Assembly (NCBI RefSeq): GCF_022347545.1
Contig: NZ_JAKREW010000014.1
Location: forward strand, 1-64,000
Source of the DNA: Terribium retamae
GTDB taxonomy: Bacteria; Pseudomonadota; Alphaproteobacteria; Rhizobiales; Rhizobiaceae
DNA: 64,000 bases
Reading direction: 5' to 3'
Below are positions 36,865 through 49,082 of this stretch, piece after piece. A program made the position numbers and the translations under genes. The notes below the pieces were generated by a model, which was not told the origin of the DNA, ran no database searches, and was given only the letters and a program-made list of their open reading frames with translations. Every line of letters begins with the position of its first letter. The stretch's first letter is position 1.

Positions 36865-37572
36865 ATGGCGGCTACGCTGGAACAAAAACATGTTGTCGTC
36901 ACCGGCGGAACCGGCGCACTGGGCAGTGCCGTGGTGGCGCAGCTTCTGCAGGAAGGTGCCATCTGCCACGTGCCGAACAGCCATGCTGCGGCGCCCGCGC
37001 ATTTCCCCTTCACCACGCATGACCGTGTGCATCTGGTGAACAATGTCTATCTCGAAGACACGGAAGCCGTCACTTCATTCTATGCCGGCGTGCCGGATCT
37101 CTGGGCCTCGATCCATCTGGCCGGTGGTTTTGCGATGGCGCCTGTCGAGAAGACGGAATCTGCCGCCTACAACGAGATGATGGACACCAATGCCCGCACT
37201 GCCTTCCTGTGCAGCCGGGCCGCGGTGCGCGCCATGCTCGCTTCCGGTACGCGCGGGCGCATCGTCAATGTTTCGGCGCGGGCGGGGCTGGAACCCAGGC
37301 GTGGTGCCGGCATGGTTGCTTATGCAGCAAGCAAGGCAGCGGTGGCCGCCATGACCGTGGCGCTCGCCGAAGAGCTGAAGAGCAAAGGCATCCTGATCAA
37401 CGCCATCGCCCCTTCCACACTCGACACCCCCGCCAACCGGGCCGATATGCCCGATGCCGATTTTTCGAAATGGGTAAGTCCGGAAGCGGCAGCCGAGACG
37501 ATCGTCTATCTCGCCTCGCCGCGCAACGAGGCGATGAGCGGAACCCTGGTGCCGCTCTACGGACGCGCCTGA
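36865..37572 (+). CDS. SDR-family oxidoreductase, last gene of guanidino operon
   Basis: A 235-residue classical SDR with TGGTGALGSAVVAQL (glycine motif), a Ser region in VNVSARAGLEP and the catalytic YAASK in AYAASKAAVAAMTVALAEELKSKGILINAIAPSTLDT. I prefer the ATG at 36865 (AGGAG box ten bases upstream) to the GTG at 36802 that overlaps the decarboxylase stop, because the Rossmann strand begins ten residues later. It may reduce or oxidise an aldehyde formed by the decarboxylase; this is inference from position. Confidence 0.82.
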   Translation: MAATLEQKHVVVTGGTGALGSAVVAQLLQEGAICHVPNSHAAAPAHFPFTTHDRVHLVNNVYLEDTEAVTSFYAGVPDLWASIHLAGGFAMAPVEKTESAAYNEMMDTNARTAFLCSRAAVRAMLASGTRGRIVNVSARAGLEPRRGAGMVAYAASKAAVAAMTVALAEELKSKGILINAIAPSTLDTPANRADMPDADFSKWVSPEAAAETIVYLASPRNEAMSGTLVPLYGRA

Positions 37573-37595
37573 ACGTCGCAACTCGAACCCCACAC

Positions 37596-37690
37596 CATTT
37601 GGTAGCCAAGTGGAATCACTTGGCGTTACAAAATGCGGCGAGAACAAAGCTAGAGCGTCTCCGCGTTCCGTGAAAACGGAAACGCTCTAG
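37596..37690. repeat. RIME-like mosaic repeat, modules A + C
   Basis: Module A (37596-37635) shares the CCAAGTGGAATCACTTGG core with the copy at 14070; module C (37652-37690) is a hairpin with AGAGCG...CGCTCT ends. Together with the rpsA terminator it fills the 315-bp interval 37573-37887, which otherwise holds no gene. Confidence 0.85.
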
Positions 37691-37812
37691 GTTCGGAAGG
37701 CGCCCGCCGGCCGGCCGGGATCGATCCTCGAAGGACTGCTTCGGAATGCTGGCGGCAGGGGATGTTCCCGGCTGCTTGTCGACTCGCAAGGCTGGTCATT
37801 CGTTGCAGGGAA

Positions 37813-37845
37813 CAAAAAACCCGCCGGATCGCTCCGGCGGGTTTT
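37813..37845 (-). terminator. Rho-independent terminator of rpsA
   Basis: On the minus strand AACCCGCCGGA, loop GCGA, TCCGGCGGGTT runs into TTTTTTG, 45 bp beyond the rpsA stop. The 11-bp GC-rich stem and T-run make it a strong terminator. Confidence 0.9.
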
Positions 37846-37887
37846 GCATTGGCTATGCGCCGCGCAGGGGCGGCTGCAAGGCTTGGC

Positions 37888-39588
37888 TTAGTTGCCGCCC
37901 TGCTTCTTCAGCGCGGCACCCAGGATGTCGCCCAGCGAAGCGCCGGAGTCGGTCGAGCCATACTGAGCAACGGCTTCCTTCTCCTCGGCGATTTCCAGCG
38001 CCTTGATCGAGACCTGCAGCTTGCGGGTCTTCTTGTCGAAGGCGATGACGCGGGCGTCGACCTTCTGGCCAACGGTGAAGCGTTCCGGACGCTGCTCGTC
38101 ACGGTCGCGCGACAGATCGGAGCGCTTGATGAAGGTGTCGATGCCGCTGTCGACCAGCCGCACATCCAGACCGCCATCCTTCACGCCGGTGACTTCGCAG
38201 GTAACGACGGCGTTCTTGCGCAGTTCGCCCGAAGCGGCGGCATCGCCGGCCGTATCGCGCTCAAGCTGCTTGACGCCGAGCGAGATGCGTTCCTTCTCGA
38301 TGTCGACGTCGAGAACCTGGGCGCGCACCATCTGGCCGCGCTGGTACTCTTCGATGACCTGCTCGCCCGGACGGTTCCAGTCGAGGTCCGAGAGGTGCAC
38401 CATGCCGTCCACATCGCCGTCCAGGCCGATGAACAGACCGAATTCGGTCTTGTTCTTGACCTCGCCTTCCACGGTCGAGCCGACCGGATGGTTGGCGGCG
38501 AAGGCATGCCACGGGTTCTCCAGCGTCTGCTTGAGGCCGAGCGAGATGCGGCGCTTGGCCGGATCGACTTCCAGCACGACCACGTCGACCTGCTGCGAGG
38601 TGGACAGGATCTTGCCCGGATGCACGTTCTTCTTCGTCCACGACATTTCCGAAACGTGGATGAGGCCCTCGATGCCCGGCTCCAGCTCGACGAACGCGCC
38701 GTAGTCGGTGATGTTGGTGACCGTACCGGTGATCTTCTTGCCGATCGGGAACTTGGTGCCGATATCCGACCACGGATCCGACTCGAGCTGCTTCATGCCG
38801 AGCGAGATGCGGTGGGTTTCCTGGTTGATGCGGATGATCTGCACCTTGACCGTCTGACCGATGTTGAGGATTTCGGTCGGATGGTTGACGCGGCGCCAGG
38901 CCATGTCGGTGACGTGCAGCAGGCCGTCGATGCCGCCGAGGTCGACGAACGCACCGTAGTCGGTGATGTTCTTGACCACGCCCTCGACCACCTGACCTTC
39001 TTCGAGGTTCTGGACGATCTCGGAACGCTGCTCGGCACGGCTCTCTTCGAGCACGGTGCGGCGCGAAACGACGATGTTGCCGCGACGGCGATCCATCTTG
39101 AGGATCTCGAACGGCTGCGGGTTGTGCATGAGCGGGGTGACGTCGCGGATCGGACGAATGTCGACCTGCGAACGCGGCAGGAAGGCCACGGCGCCATCCA
39201 GATCGACGGTGAAGCCGCCCTTGACCTGGTTGAAGATAACGCCTTCGACGCGCTCGCCCTTGGCGAACTTCTCTTCCAGCTTGACCCAGCTTTCCTCGCG
39301 GCGCGCCTTGTCGCGCGAGAGCATGGCTTCGCCCAGCGCGTTTTCGATGCGCTCGACATAAACTTCGACGGTATCGCCTGGCTTGAGGCCGCCTTCCTTG
39401 CCCTTGGCGCCGAATTCCTTCAGCGGCACGCGGCCTTCGACCTTGAGACCGACGTCGATGATGGCCATGTCCTTTTCAATCGCGGTGACGATACCGCGAA
39501 CGACCTGGCCTTCGCCCGAGTGACCGTCCGAGAACGATTCTTCGAGCATGCTCGCGAAATCGTCGCGAGTCGGAATGGATTGAGACAT
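37888..39588 (-). CDS. rpsA: 30S ribosomal protein S1
   Basis: A 566-residue protein with six S1/OB-fold repeats; each shows a pattern like VKNITDYGAFVDLGGIDGLLHVTDMAW or VTNITDYGAFVELEPGIEGLIHVSEMSW. S1 binds mRNA on the small subunit and helps initiation on structured leaders. The ATG at 39588 follows the strong box AGGAGA; an open frame to 39813 lies upstream and is not conserved. It lies 190 bp downstream of cmk on the same strand, the classic cmk-rpsA order. Confidence 0.97.
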   Translation of the reverse strand: MSQSIPTRDDFASMLEESFSDGHSGEGQVVRGIVTAIEKDMAIIDVGLKVEGRVPLKEFGAKGKEGGLKPGDTVEVYVERIENALGEAMLSRDKARREESWVKLEEKFAKGERVEGVIFNQVKGGFTVDLDGAVAFLPRSQVDIRPIRDVTPLMHNPQPFEILKMDRRRGNIVVSRRTVLEESRAEQRSEIVQNLEEGQVVEGVVKNITDYGAFVDLGGIDGLLHVTDMAWRRVNHPTEILNIGQTVKVQIIRINQETHRISLGMKQLESDPWSDIGTKFPIGKKITGTVTNITDYGAFVELEPGIEGLIHVSEMSWTKKNVHPGKILSTSQQVDVVVLEVDPAKRRISLGLKQTLENPWHAFAANHPVGSTVEGEVKNKTEFGLFIGLDGDVDGMVHLSDLDWNRPGEQVIEEYQRGQMVRAQVLDVDIEKERISLGVKQLERDTAGDAAASGELRKNAVVTCEVTGVKDGGLDVRLVDSGIDTFIKRSDLSRDRDEQRPERFTVGQKVDARVIAFDKKTRKLQVSIKALEIAEEKEAVAQYGSTDSGASLGDILGAALKKQGGN

Positions 39589-39778
39589 ACTTTCTCCTGA
39601 AAGCCTCTCCTGGAGGCTGGCGCCGTGGGTTAGCGTTGCGATGACCTGCCGGTATTCCGGGTCAAGACCCTGGGCCGCGATCAAGCGGCAGTTCGGCGCA
39701 GTAGAATGCTGGCAGGCCGGTTTTGCCGGATATGGGTGGGTTCGCGCTGCAAACAACCGCAGACGGCGAAAAACCCAA

Positions 39779-40435
39779 TCAGGCTTCGTCTTTCTTGGCC
39801 AGGACGTCGTCAACGATCGCCTTGGCCGCGAGAAACGCGGCTTCTATAGACATTTGCGACGTATCAAGCAAGTGCGCGTCGGCGGCAGGCTTCAACGGAG
39901 AATCGGCGCGGCCCATGTCGCGCTCGTCGCGGCGGTTGATGTCGGCAAGGATGGCGGCGAAATCACCGGTACCGTCATTGGCCTCGATCTCGGCCAGACG
40001 GCGCCGCGCGCGGACTTCCGCACTGGCCGTCACGTAAAGCTTCACCGCAGCATCGGGGCATACCACCGTGCCGATATCACGTCCGTCGAGCACCGCACCG
40101 CCCGGTTGCACGGCGAAAGTGCGCTGCTTTTCGACCAGGATGCGGCGCACCTCGGGGATTACCGCCACCTTGGATGCCGCTTCACCGACCGCGTGCGCCG
40201 ACAGCACCGAACGGTCGAGATTGCTGAGATCGACCAGGCGGGCGGCTTCCACGGCATGCGGCTCGTCGCCCAAGGGCCATCCCTTGGCAAGCAGCATCTG
40301 CGCCAAGGCACGGTAGGTCAGCCCGGTGTCGAGATGCGGCAGGTGGTAATAGTCGGCCAGCCGTCGGGCCAGCGTCCCCTTGCCGGCGCCTGCCGGACCG
40401 TCGATGGCGATGGTGAGAGATAGAGGCATGGCCAT
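39779..40435 (-). CDS. cmk: Cytidylate kinase
   Basis: A 218-residue (d)CMP kinase with the P-loop [17 protein letters not shown] (about 9-25), [11 protein letters not shown], the [13 protein letters not shown] segment that binds CMP, and [33 protein letters not shown] in the lid region. It supplies CDP and dCDP for nucleic acid synthesis. Two in-frame ATGs (40435 and 40429) are nearly equivalent. It precedes rpsA; aroA, often its upstream neighbour, is here 2.4 kb away. Confidence 0.95.
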   Translation of the reverse strand: MAMPLSLTIAIDGPAGAGKGTLARRLADYYHLPHLDTGLTYRALAQMLLAKGWPLGDEPHAVEAARLVDLSNLDRSVLSAHAVGEAASKVAVIPEVRRILVEKQRTFAVQPGGAVLDGRDIGTVVCPDAAVKLYVTASAEVRARRRLAEIEANDGTGDFAAILADINRRDERDMGRADSPLKPAADAHLLDTSQMSIEAAFLAAKAIVDDVLAKKDEA

Positions 40436-40573
40436 GCTTCAAGCCGAGACGCCAAAGGAAAGCAAGTGTGTTCCTGGCCAAACTTCTCTCGGATCGAAAG
40501 AGTGCTCGGCTCGACGGAGTTCCCGTTGTCGTTATTGTTGCCTTCTTCCGGCTTCCCATCGATGGAGAGCAGA

Positions 40574-41104
40574 ATGAGGAAAGTCATCGTCACCGAATTC
40601 ATCAGCGCCGACGGCATTGCCGAAGTCGACAAGCTGACGGGCGTCGCTTGGAACGCCGAGATGGACAAGTTCAAGGAAGACGAGCTTGCGGACAGCGGGG
40701 GCATGCTGCTGGGACGCGCGACCTATCAGATATTTGCTGCTTCCTGGCCCGCCGAAACAGGAGATTTCGCCGACCGGTTCAACGCGTTGCCAAAATATGT
40801 CGCGTCAACAACTTTGACGGAACTCGATTGGAAACCTGCCGCAAAGCTGGAGGGACCTCTGCCCGCGGCCGTGAGGCAGCTGAAAGAAAGCTCTGGCGGC
40901 AACATCTATGTCCACGGCAGCATCAGCCTTGCACAGCAATTGCTGCATCACGGTCTCGTCGATCGTATCAGGCTGCTCAGCTATCCCCTCGTGGTAGGCC
41001 AGGGGAAACCGTTCTTCGCGCCCGGCGAACGGCAGAAACTAGAATTGATTTCGGCCGTGCCCTTCAGCAACGGCATCGTCGCGCTGGAGTACGCGCCAGC
41101 CTAG
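40574..41104 (+). CDS. Dihydrofolate reductase-like (RibD C-terminal) family protein
   Basis: A 176-residue protein of the RibD C-terminal/YyaP group. It begins MRKVIVTEFISADGIAE, has MLLGRATYQIFAASWP and VASTTLTELDWKP, and ends with the typical GGNIYVHGSISLAQQLLHHGLVDRIRLLSYPLVVGQGKPFF. Members bind NADPH but mostly have no known substrate. The ATG at 40574 follows GGAGAG. It is the only plus-strand gene between cmk and aroA and seems inserted into that otherwise minus-strand block. Confidence 0.85.
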   Translation: MRKVIVTEFISADGIAEVDKLTGVAWNAEMDKFKEDELADSGGMLLGRATYQIFAASWPAETGDFADRFNALPKYVASTTLTELDWKPAAKLEGPLPAAVRQLKESSGGNIYVHGSISLAQQLLHHGLVDRIRLLSYPLVVGQGKPFFAPGERQKLELISAVPFSNGIVALEYAPA

Positions 41105-41123
41105 ATGCCGACGAGACCTGTTT

Positions 41124-42746
<1,623 letters not shown>

Positions 42747-42866
42747 GGTTTGTGGCTCGGAGCGTTCTTTGAAATGCCAGGCGGCAAAGCCTGACCTGGC
42801 AGTGAATAGAAGAGCATGGGCCGGGCTTGTATCACCCGGTCCATGACAGGATAGAGATCTTGGCCG

Positions 42867-44312
<1,446 letters not shown>

Positions 44313-44423
44313 TCATCCCGAAAAAAAGGCGGCAAAACGGCTCATCGAAACGCGGCGGCTTTTGGCTTTGACAGCGCGGCAAACTGCGATTAAGGGGACC
44401 AATCTTTTTGTACGAGGCTTGCC

Positions 44424-44810
44424 GTGGCAAAACCCGAACTTGGCACAAAACGCGTGGACCCCGAGACGGGCCGCAAATTCTATGACCTGAACAAGGATCC
44501 GATCGTCTCTCCCTATACGGGCAAGAGCTATCCCCGGTCCTATTTCGAAGACAGCAAGGTCTCTTCTGTCGATGAAGAGGACGAGGTCGAGGACAAGGAA
44601 GTCGACAACGAGGACGAAGGCGCAGAGATCGTATCGCTCGAGGACGCCGACGACGAGGCGAAGGGCGGCGACGATCTGCCTGATCTCGGTGACGACGATG
44701 ATGTCGACCTGGGCGACGATGACGACGACACCTTCCTCGAGGACGAGGAAGAGGAAGACGACGACGTTTCCGACATGATCGGCGTCGGCGACGACGAAGA
44801 AGATCTCTGA
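44424..44810 (+). CDS. TIGR02300-family acidic protein
   Basis: A 128-residue protein. The first 45 residues are conserved (MAKPELGTKRVDPETGRKFYDLN and VSPYTGKSYPRSYF, a zinc-ribbon-like remnant without the cysteines); the rest is a low-complexity Asp/Glu tail with runs such as DDDDVDLGDDDDD. The family is restricted to alphaproteobacteria and its function is unknown. Its place divergent from aroA and just before tRNA-Ala is widely kept in this group. Confidence 0.88.
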   Translation: MAKPELGTKRVDPETGRKFYDLNKDPIVSPYTGKSYPRSYFEDSKVSSVDEEDEVEDKEVDNEDEGAEIVSLEDADDEAKGGDDLPDLGDDDDVDLGDDDDDTFLEDEEEEDDDVSDMIGVGDDEEDL

Positions 44811-44816
44811 CTTTCA

Positions 44817-44836
44817 GGCGGGTGCGAGCGCCCGCC
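44817..44836. terminator. Hairpin after the TIGR02300 gene
   Basis: GGCGGG, 8-base loop, CCCGCC directly follows the stop codon at 44810. There is no clear T-run, so it is a weak terminator or a stabilising 3' hairpin. Confidence 0.4.
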
Positions 44837-44985
44837 GACTTTCGAGCCGGCTTTCAGAAAAAAGCTGTTTCGAAAGACTTGCTATTGCTGCGAGGCGGCG
44901 CTAGAAGCCGCCCTGCACTGACCCGGCGGGGTCCCAACCTCGCCAGACTATCCCGCCGGAAACGGCGGCCGGCGGAAGCCGGAGT

Positions 44986-45061
<76 letters not shown>

Positions 45062-45156
45062 AAATCTTCCGATCGAGATCACAATTCCGCGGCGGACGTA
45101 AGCAGTCCGATCGACTCGGACGCGGTTAAGTTGTCCGGGCGAGATTTGTGGTTAAC

Positions 45157-45199
45157 GAGGGGGCCTGCTAGCAACGGCGCGCCGCGAGCAGGCCCCTCC
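45157..45199. repeat. Large GC-rich inverted repeat
   Basis: The arms GAGGGG(G)CCTGCT and AGCAGGCCCCTC surround a 17-base loop. It lies between tRNA-Ala and the end of a minus-strand gene. No T-run follows on either strand, so it may be a rho-independent terminator remnant or a 3' stabilising structure. Confidence 0.5.
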
Positions 45200-45203
45200 G
45201 ATC

Positions 45204-46097
45204 TCAGAATCCGCACTCTTGAGGCGTTATCGTGATCGATCCGATCTCGCGGCCACTTCGCTCTACATAAACCTCGCGGATCGTCGCCCCCGCACGGAAC
45301 AGCGGCGCGGAGGGCGGATTGGCGCAGAGGAGATTTATGCCTTTTTGACGCATATCGTCTGTCATCGTGGCCCCTTCCACATCGAAGACGATAGTCCGCC
45401 TCAATTGCGTTCCCTCGGCGTCGATGCGGGCAAGCGTCGTTCTGTCATCCACCTTGATCGGCGTTCCTGCCTGCTCGGCCATTATCTTCAGCGCCCCCTT
45501 AAGGCCGTTCGATCGGATAGCGAATTCAACTCCGGCCTGCTGGGCAGCGGGGTCCACTTGAGATTGTTCGCCCAACTGCCGCATCTGTTGCTTGAAAAAG
45601 CCGGTAACTCCGGCGGCTGCCGCCAGCAAGACAAAGCCGGTCACGACTCCGATAGGTCCTGTCACAAGTGACGGCGTCGAAGCGCCGCTCGAAAGTTCTC
45701 GGTTCTTTGAGGGCGTCAACAGAAGCCAGAAATTCGCAACCGGTATGAACGCGAGTGCTGCCAGACGGGCATGTCCATAGGCGTCGCGCGACCGGGCTTT
45801 GGCGATACTGCACAAGGTAAAGCCGCTGATCAGTGCTGCTGCCACCGAAGTCAGCACCAACAGCCACAAATAACCCCCTGCCATCGCAGGAAAGGTCTGG
45901 AGCCAAACGAATTGTGCGGCGGATGCCAGAAACACGATCAAGGCCGAGTAAGCAAAATAAGGAGCGCGAGCCATTTCGGTTTTGGACCGTATTAGGAAGG
46001 CTCCTATGACGGCTCCGACAACAGTAAGGCCATAACTCAAGCCGTTAAGCGACGATTCACTTTGGGATATAAATTTAAACGCAATACCTTCCAGCAT
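45204..46097 (-). CDS. Hypothetical membrane protein
   Basis: I do not recognise this 297-residue protein. It has about five hydrophobic segments (roughly 22-35, 48-68, 75-95, 115-130 and 145-165), then a soluble C-terminal half of about 130 residues predicted to face one side of the membrane. The C-terminal part includes GVEFAIRSNGLKGALKIMAEQAGTPIKVDD and ends TPQECGF. The start at 46097 follows a G-rich box. No operon partner; the neighbours are tRNA-Ala and a divergent mutarotase-like gene. Confidence 0.7.
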   Translation of the reverse strand: MLEGIAFKFISQSESSLNGLSYGLTVVGAVIGAFLIRSKTEMARAPYFAYSALIVFLASAAQFVWLQTFPAMAGGYLWLLVLTSVAAALISGFTLCSIAKARSRDAYGHARLAALAFIPVANFWLLLTPSKNRELSSGASTPSLVTGPIGVVTGFVLLAAAAGVTGFFKQQMRQLGEQSQVDPAAQQAGVEFAIRSNGLKGALKIMAEQAGTPIKVDDRTTLARIDAEGTQLRRTIVFDVEGATMTDDMRQKGINLLCANPPSAPLFRAGATIREVYVERSGREIGSITITPQECGF

Positions 46098-46322
46098 TTT
46101 AGCCCCCAATGCCCCCTTTGCGGAGATTACCGACAAGTCCTTTTAAAACAAGCGACCCTCCAGTACTTCCTGCCACCTTCTGCCACGCAGGCTCTTGGCG
46201 GCGTCCTCTGGTCATGAGAAGTCCCCGCTCCAATACCTCTCGCAGATGGTCTTACCGCTCGCGCATCTTGCGCAAGGGCCTCCTGCCGCGCTTTGCTGAC
46301 TGCGCGCGAATCGGAGCGGACG

Positions 46323-47423
46323 ATGGACACGGTCACCTTCAAAGCAAAAGGCATTTCGGTTTCGATCGACACGGCCGTCGGCCATATTGCAGATCTAACC
46401 ATCGAATCGGGCGATCGTATCCTCAAGCCACTGCATCGGGCCCCCTGGATCGATGAGCCGCAGGAAACTCTGCCGCTAGGTCTGCCCGATGGCGTGACGA
46501 GGCTTTCCGGCGACTTCCTCTGTGCGCCGTTCTCACGCAGCGATGTCGAGGAAGCGCCCTTGCACGGCTGGCCGGCCAACAGCCCGTGGAAGCTTGTCGA
46601 CAATTCCGCGACGACAGACGGCTGGCGCGCCGTCTTCAGACTGCAACGCCCTGTCATGGGCGCGACCGTCGAGAAGATAATCACGCTGCGCGATGGCCAT
46701 CCATTCCTCTATCAGGAGCATGCTTTCATCGGGGGAGACGGTGCGATCTCCGTCGCGCATCACCCGATGACGATCATGCGCGAAGGCGGACACCTCGCCT
46801 TCTCACCAAAACGCGCGATCGTGACCGACGCCAATCCGCTGGAGCCGGATCCGGCGAGAGGCAGTTATTTGCTTGCCTATCCGGCTCGCAGCGAGGACCT
46901 GCATCATTTTCCAGGCAGGGATGGCACCGTCGTCGACCTTGCCGACTATCGTCTGGACCGGCGCCACGAGGACTTCGTCACGCTGATCGAGGCGGACCAT
47001 GGCGGTCCTGGCTGGACGGCGGTCTCGCGCATTGCGGAGAAAGACGTCGTGCTGGTGCTGAAGAACCCGGCCGAGTTGCCGATCACCATGCTATGGATTT
47101 CGAACGGTGGGCGCGACTACGCACCGTGGAACGGTCGCCATCGCGGTGTACTTGGTATCGAGGATGGGCGCACCGCCGTCGGACACGCGGCATCGCTGGG
47201 CGACAACTGGCTGAAGCGCGAAGGCATAGCCACCGCTTTCGAACTCGACCCGGAGCGGCGGGTCGCCTTCCGGCATGTCATCGGTGCGCTTGCGGCTGGG
47301 GAAGGCAAGGTGGTGGGCGACGTTACCGCTTCCGCCGGCCGGCTCCACGTCACGAGCGTTGGAAACGTCGTGCTTGATGCCCCTTATGATGCGGAGTTCC
47401 TAGGCATCGGCGGAGGCCGTTGA
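46323..47423 (+). CDS. Aldose 1-epimerase-like (galactose mutarotase fold) protein
   Basis: A 366-residue protein with the supersandwich fold pattern of mutarotase-like proteins: HRAPWIDEPQ near 40, FLCAPFSRSD near 66, PLHGWPANSPW near 80 with the conserved HGxxxxxxW, HHPMTIM near 150 and ITMLWISNGGRDYAPW near 258. The role is probably binding or epimerising a sugar; the substrate is unknown. The ATG at 46323 has GGAG upstream. It may be cotranscribed with the kinase gene 100 bp downstream, which would fit a carbohydrate role. Confidence 0.75.
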   Translation: MDTVTFKAKGISVSIDTAVGHIADLTIESGDRILKPLHRAPWIDEPQETLPLGLPDGVTRLSGDFLCAPFSRSDVEEAPLHGWPANSPWKLVDNSATTDGWRAVFRLQRPVMGATVEKIITLRDGHPFLYQEHAFIGGDGAISVAHHPMTIMREGGHLAFSPKRAIVTDANPLEPDPARGSYLLAYPARSEDLHHFPGRDGTVVDLADYRLDRRHEDFVTLIEADHGGPGWTAVSRIAEKDVVLVLKNPAELPITMLWISNGGRDYAPWNGRHRGVLGIEDGRTAVGHAASLGDNWLKREGIATAFELDPERRVAFRHVIGALAAGEGKVVGDVTASAGRLHVTSVGNVVLDAPYDAEFLGIGGGR

Positions 47424-47526
47424 TCCGGATATTTTCCTGTCGTCGGAGATTTGAAAGTTTCACGGATGGCCGGCAAGATGCGACGCGCCAGGTCAGAATC
47501 GGAAATGGCAGACAACGGAGTTCCGC

Positions 47527-48144
47527 ATGTCCGAGATCGCCACCATTGCCGCCACGATCTTCAAGCGCGCTGCCAAGGCGAAGCGTTTCGTCGTGGCCAT
47601 CGCGGGACCTCCCGGCTCCGGCAAGTCAACGCTTTCAGCTGCCTTGCACGATGTCTTGCCGGACGGTGCTGCGGAAGTGGTGCCGATGGACGGCTTCCAC
47701 TACGACAACGCGATCCTCGAGAAGCGGGGCTTGCGTGCCCGCAAAGGTGCGCCGGAGACCTTCGACTTCGCCGGGTTCGAAGTGCTGCTCAAGCGCATTC
47801 GCGCCGGCGAACCCGACATCGCCATCCCGGTCTTCGACCGCAGCATCGAGCTGTCACGGGCAGCAGCGGGGATCGTGAGCAGCGACACTCGCTTCATACT
47901 GGTGGAGGGCAATTACCTGCTGCTGGACGAAGAGCCGTGGGCTCGGCTCGCGCCACTCTTCGATTTCAGCATTTTCGTGGAGGTTACCCGCGGCGAGCTC
48001 GAGCGGCGGCTGCGCCAGCGCTGGCACGAACATGGGCGTAGCGACGAGGACGCGATTGCCTGGATCGCGTCCAACGACATGCCCAACATCGAGCGCGTTC
48101 TGGCCCGCCGACGGGCGGCGGACCTAGTCATCCAGCAGGGTTGA
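47527..48144 (+). CDS. P-loop nucleoside/sugar kinase family protein, FrcK-like
   Basis: A 205-residue kinase with the P-loop GPPGSGKST at 27-35, MDGFHYDNAIL near 55, VFDRSIELSRAA near 97, VEGNYLLLDEEPW near 121 and RRLRQRWHEHGRS lid region near 157. It belongs with the PanK/uridine-kinase-like group that includes FrcK, a kinase found in the Sinorhizobium fructose transport operon. No transporter is adjacent here. The substrate, a nucleoside or a sugar, is not certain. Confidence 0.82.
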   Translation: MSEIATIAATIFKRAAKAKRFVVAIAGPPGSGKSTLSAALHDVLPDGAAEVVPMDGFHYDNAILEKRGLRARKGAPETFDFAGFEVLLKRIRAGEPDIAIPVFDRSIELSRAAAGIVSSDTRFILVEGNYLLLDEEPWARLAPLFDFSIFVEVTRGELERRLRQRWHEHGRSDEDAIAWIASNDMPNIERVLARRRAADLVIQQG

Positions 48145-48182
48145 TTAGAGAAGTTCCGCCGCGCCTGCGCTGGGATTACTGG

Positions 48183-48890
48183 TCAGGGCTTTGCCGGGAT
48201 GTTGAGGCCGCGCTGAACCGCGGGCCGCGCCAGCCCGCGTTCCAGCCAGGCTGCGACATTGCCGAAGTCGGCAAAGCCAACCAGCTCGCCGGCTTCATAG
48301 AAGCCGACGAGATTGCGCACCCAGCCCAGCATCGAGATGTCGGCGATGGTGTAGTCGTCGCCCATGATCCATTTGCGGCCATCGAGACGCTTTTCGAGCA
48401 CGCCAAGCAGGCGGCGTGATTCGTTGCGATAGCGTTCGAGCGGGCGCTTGTCGGAAATCTCGCGACCGGCGAATTTGTGGAAGAAGCCGAGCTGGCCGAA
48501 CATCGGACCGACCGAAGCCATCTGAAAGAACACCCACTGGATGGTTTCGTAGCGCAGCGCGGGATCCTCAGGCAGCAGCTTGCCGGTCTTTTCGGCGAGA
48601 TAAAGCAAGATGGCACCCGATTCGAACAGCGGAAGCGGCTTGCCGCCCGGTCCGTTGGGGTCGATGATCGACGGGATCTTGCCGTTCGGGTTGAGCGACA
48701 GGAACTCCGGCGTCCAGCTCTCGTCCTGGCCGATGTTGACGAAGTGCGGTTCATAAGGCAGGCCGATTTCCTCCAGCACGATCGACACCTTCACGCCATT
48801 GGGCGTCGCAGTGGAATAGAGCTGCAGGCGGTCAGGATGCTGCGCGGGCCAGCGCGAATTGATCGGGAAAGCGGAAAGATCGGTCATCAT
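48183..48890 (-). CDS. Nu-class glutathione S-transferase (YghU/YfcG-like)
   Basis: A 235-residue GST. The N-terminus has LYSTATPNGVKVSIVLEEIGLPYE, in which Thr and Asn of TPNG replace the catalytic Tyr/Ser, as in nu-class disulfide-bond reductases; NPNGKIPSIIDPNG supplies the cis-Pro loop and GPGGKPLPLFESGAILLYLAEK the Glu-Ser pair that holds glutathione. The C-terminal domain ends DDYTIADISMLGW. It probably uses GSH to reduce disulfides or peroxides. Monocistronic. Confidence 0.88.
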   Translation of the reverse strand: MMTDLSAFPINSRWPAQHPDRLQLYSTATPNGVKVSIVLEEIGLPYEPHFVNIGQDESWTPEFLSLNPNGKIPSIIDPNGPGGKPLPLFESGAILLYLAEKTGKLLPEDPALRYETIQWVFFQMASVGPMFGQLGFFHKFAGREISDKRPLERYRNESRRLLGVLEKRLDGRKWIMGDDYTIADISMLGWVRNLVGFYEAGELVGFADFGNVAAWLERGLARPAVQRGLNIPAKP

Positions 48891-48975
48891 TGCCTCGGAA
48901 ATGGGGCGGCGCGAACGCTCCGCCTGGGTGGTTTGCAGGATTTGGACCCGCCGACATCGCGTTCAAGGGGCGCGC

Positions 48976-49078
48976 CAAAACAATTCGGCAAAAAGCGCGC
49001 AGCGATTTTGCTCTCGGAACTGTATAAAACAAGGAACTGGAGCGTCTCCGCCTTTCCGTGGAAAACGGAAACACCTCC
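48976..49078. repeat. Diverged RIME-like mosaic repeat, modules B + C
   Basis: An old copy of the B+C element: a degraded B palindrome (48976-49023) followed by a better-preserved C hairpin (49039-49078, TCCGCCTTTCCG...CGGAAAC). It fills the gap between the GST gene and the stop of the NodE-like gene. Confidence 0.6.
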
Positions 49079-49082
49079 GGGA

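Noticed and set aside
37762..39600. 612-codon plus-strand open frame antisense to rpsA
   Set aside because: Long antisense frames are common in GC-rich genes; rpsA on the minus strand has six clear S1 repeats, and this frame has no recognisable motif.
44540..44776. Serine-rich open frame opposite the TIGR02300 gene
   Set aside because: It is the antisense image of the Asp/Glu repeat tail (GAC/GAG codons read as TC-rich Ser codons), not a gene.
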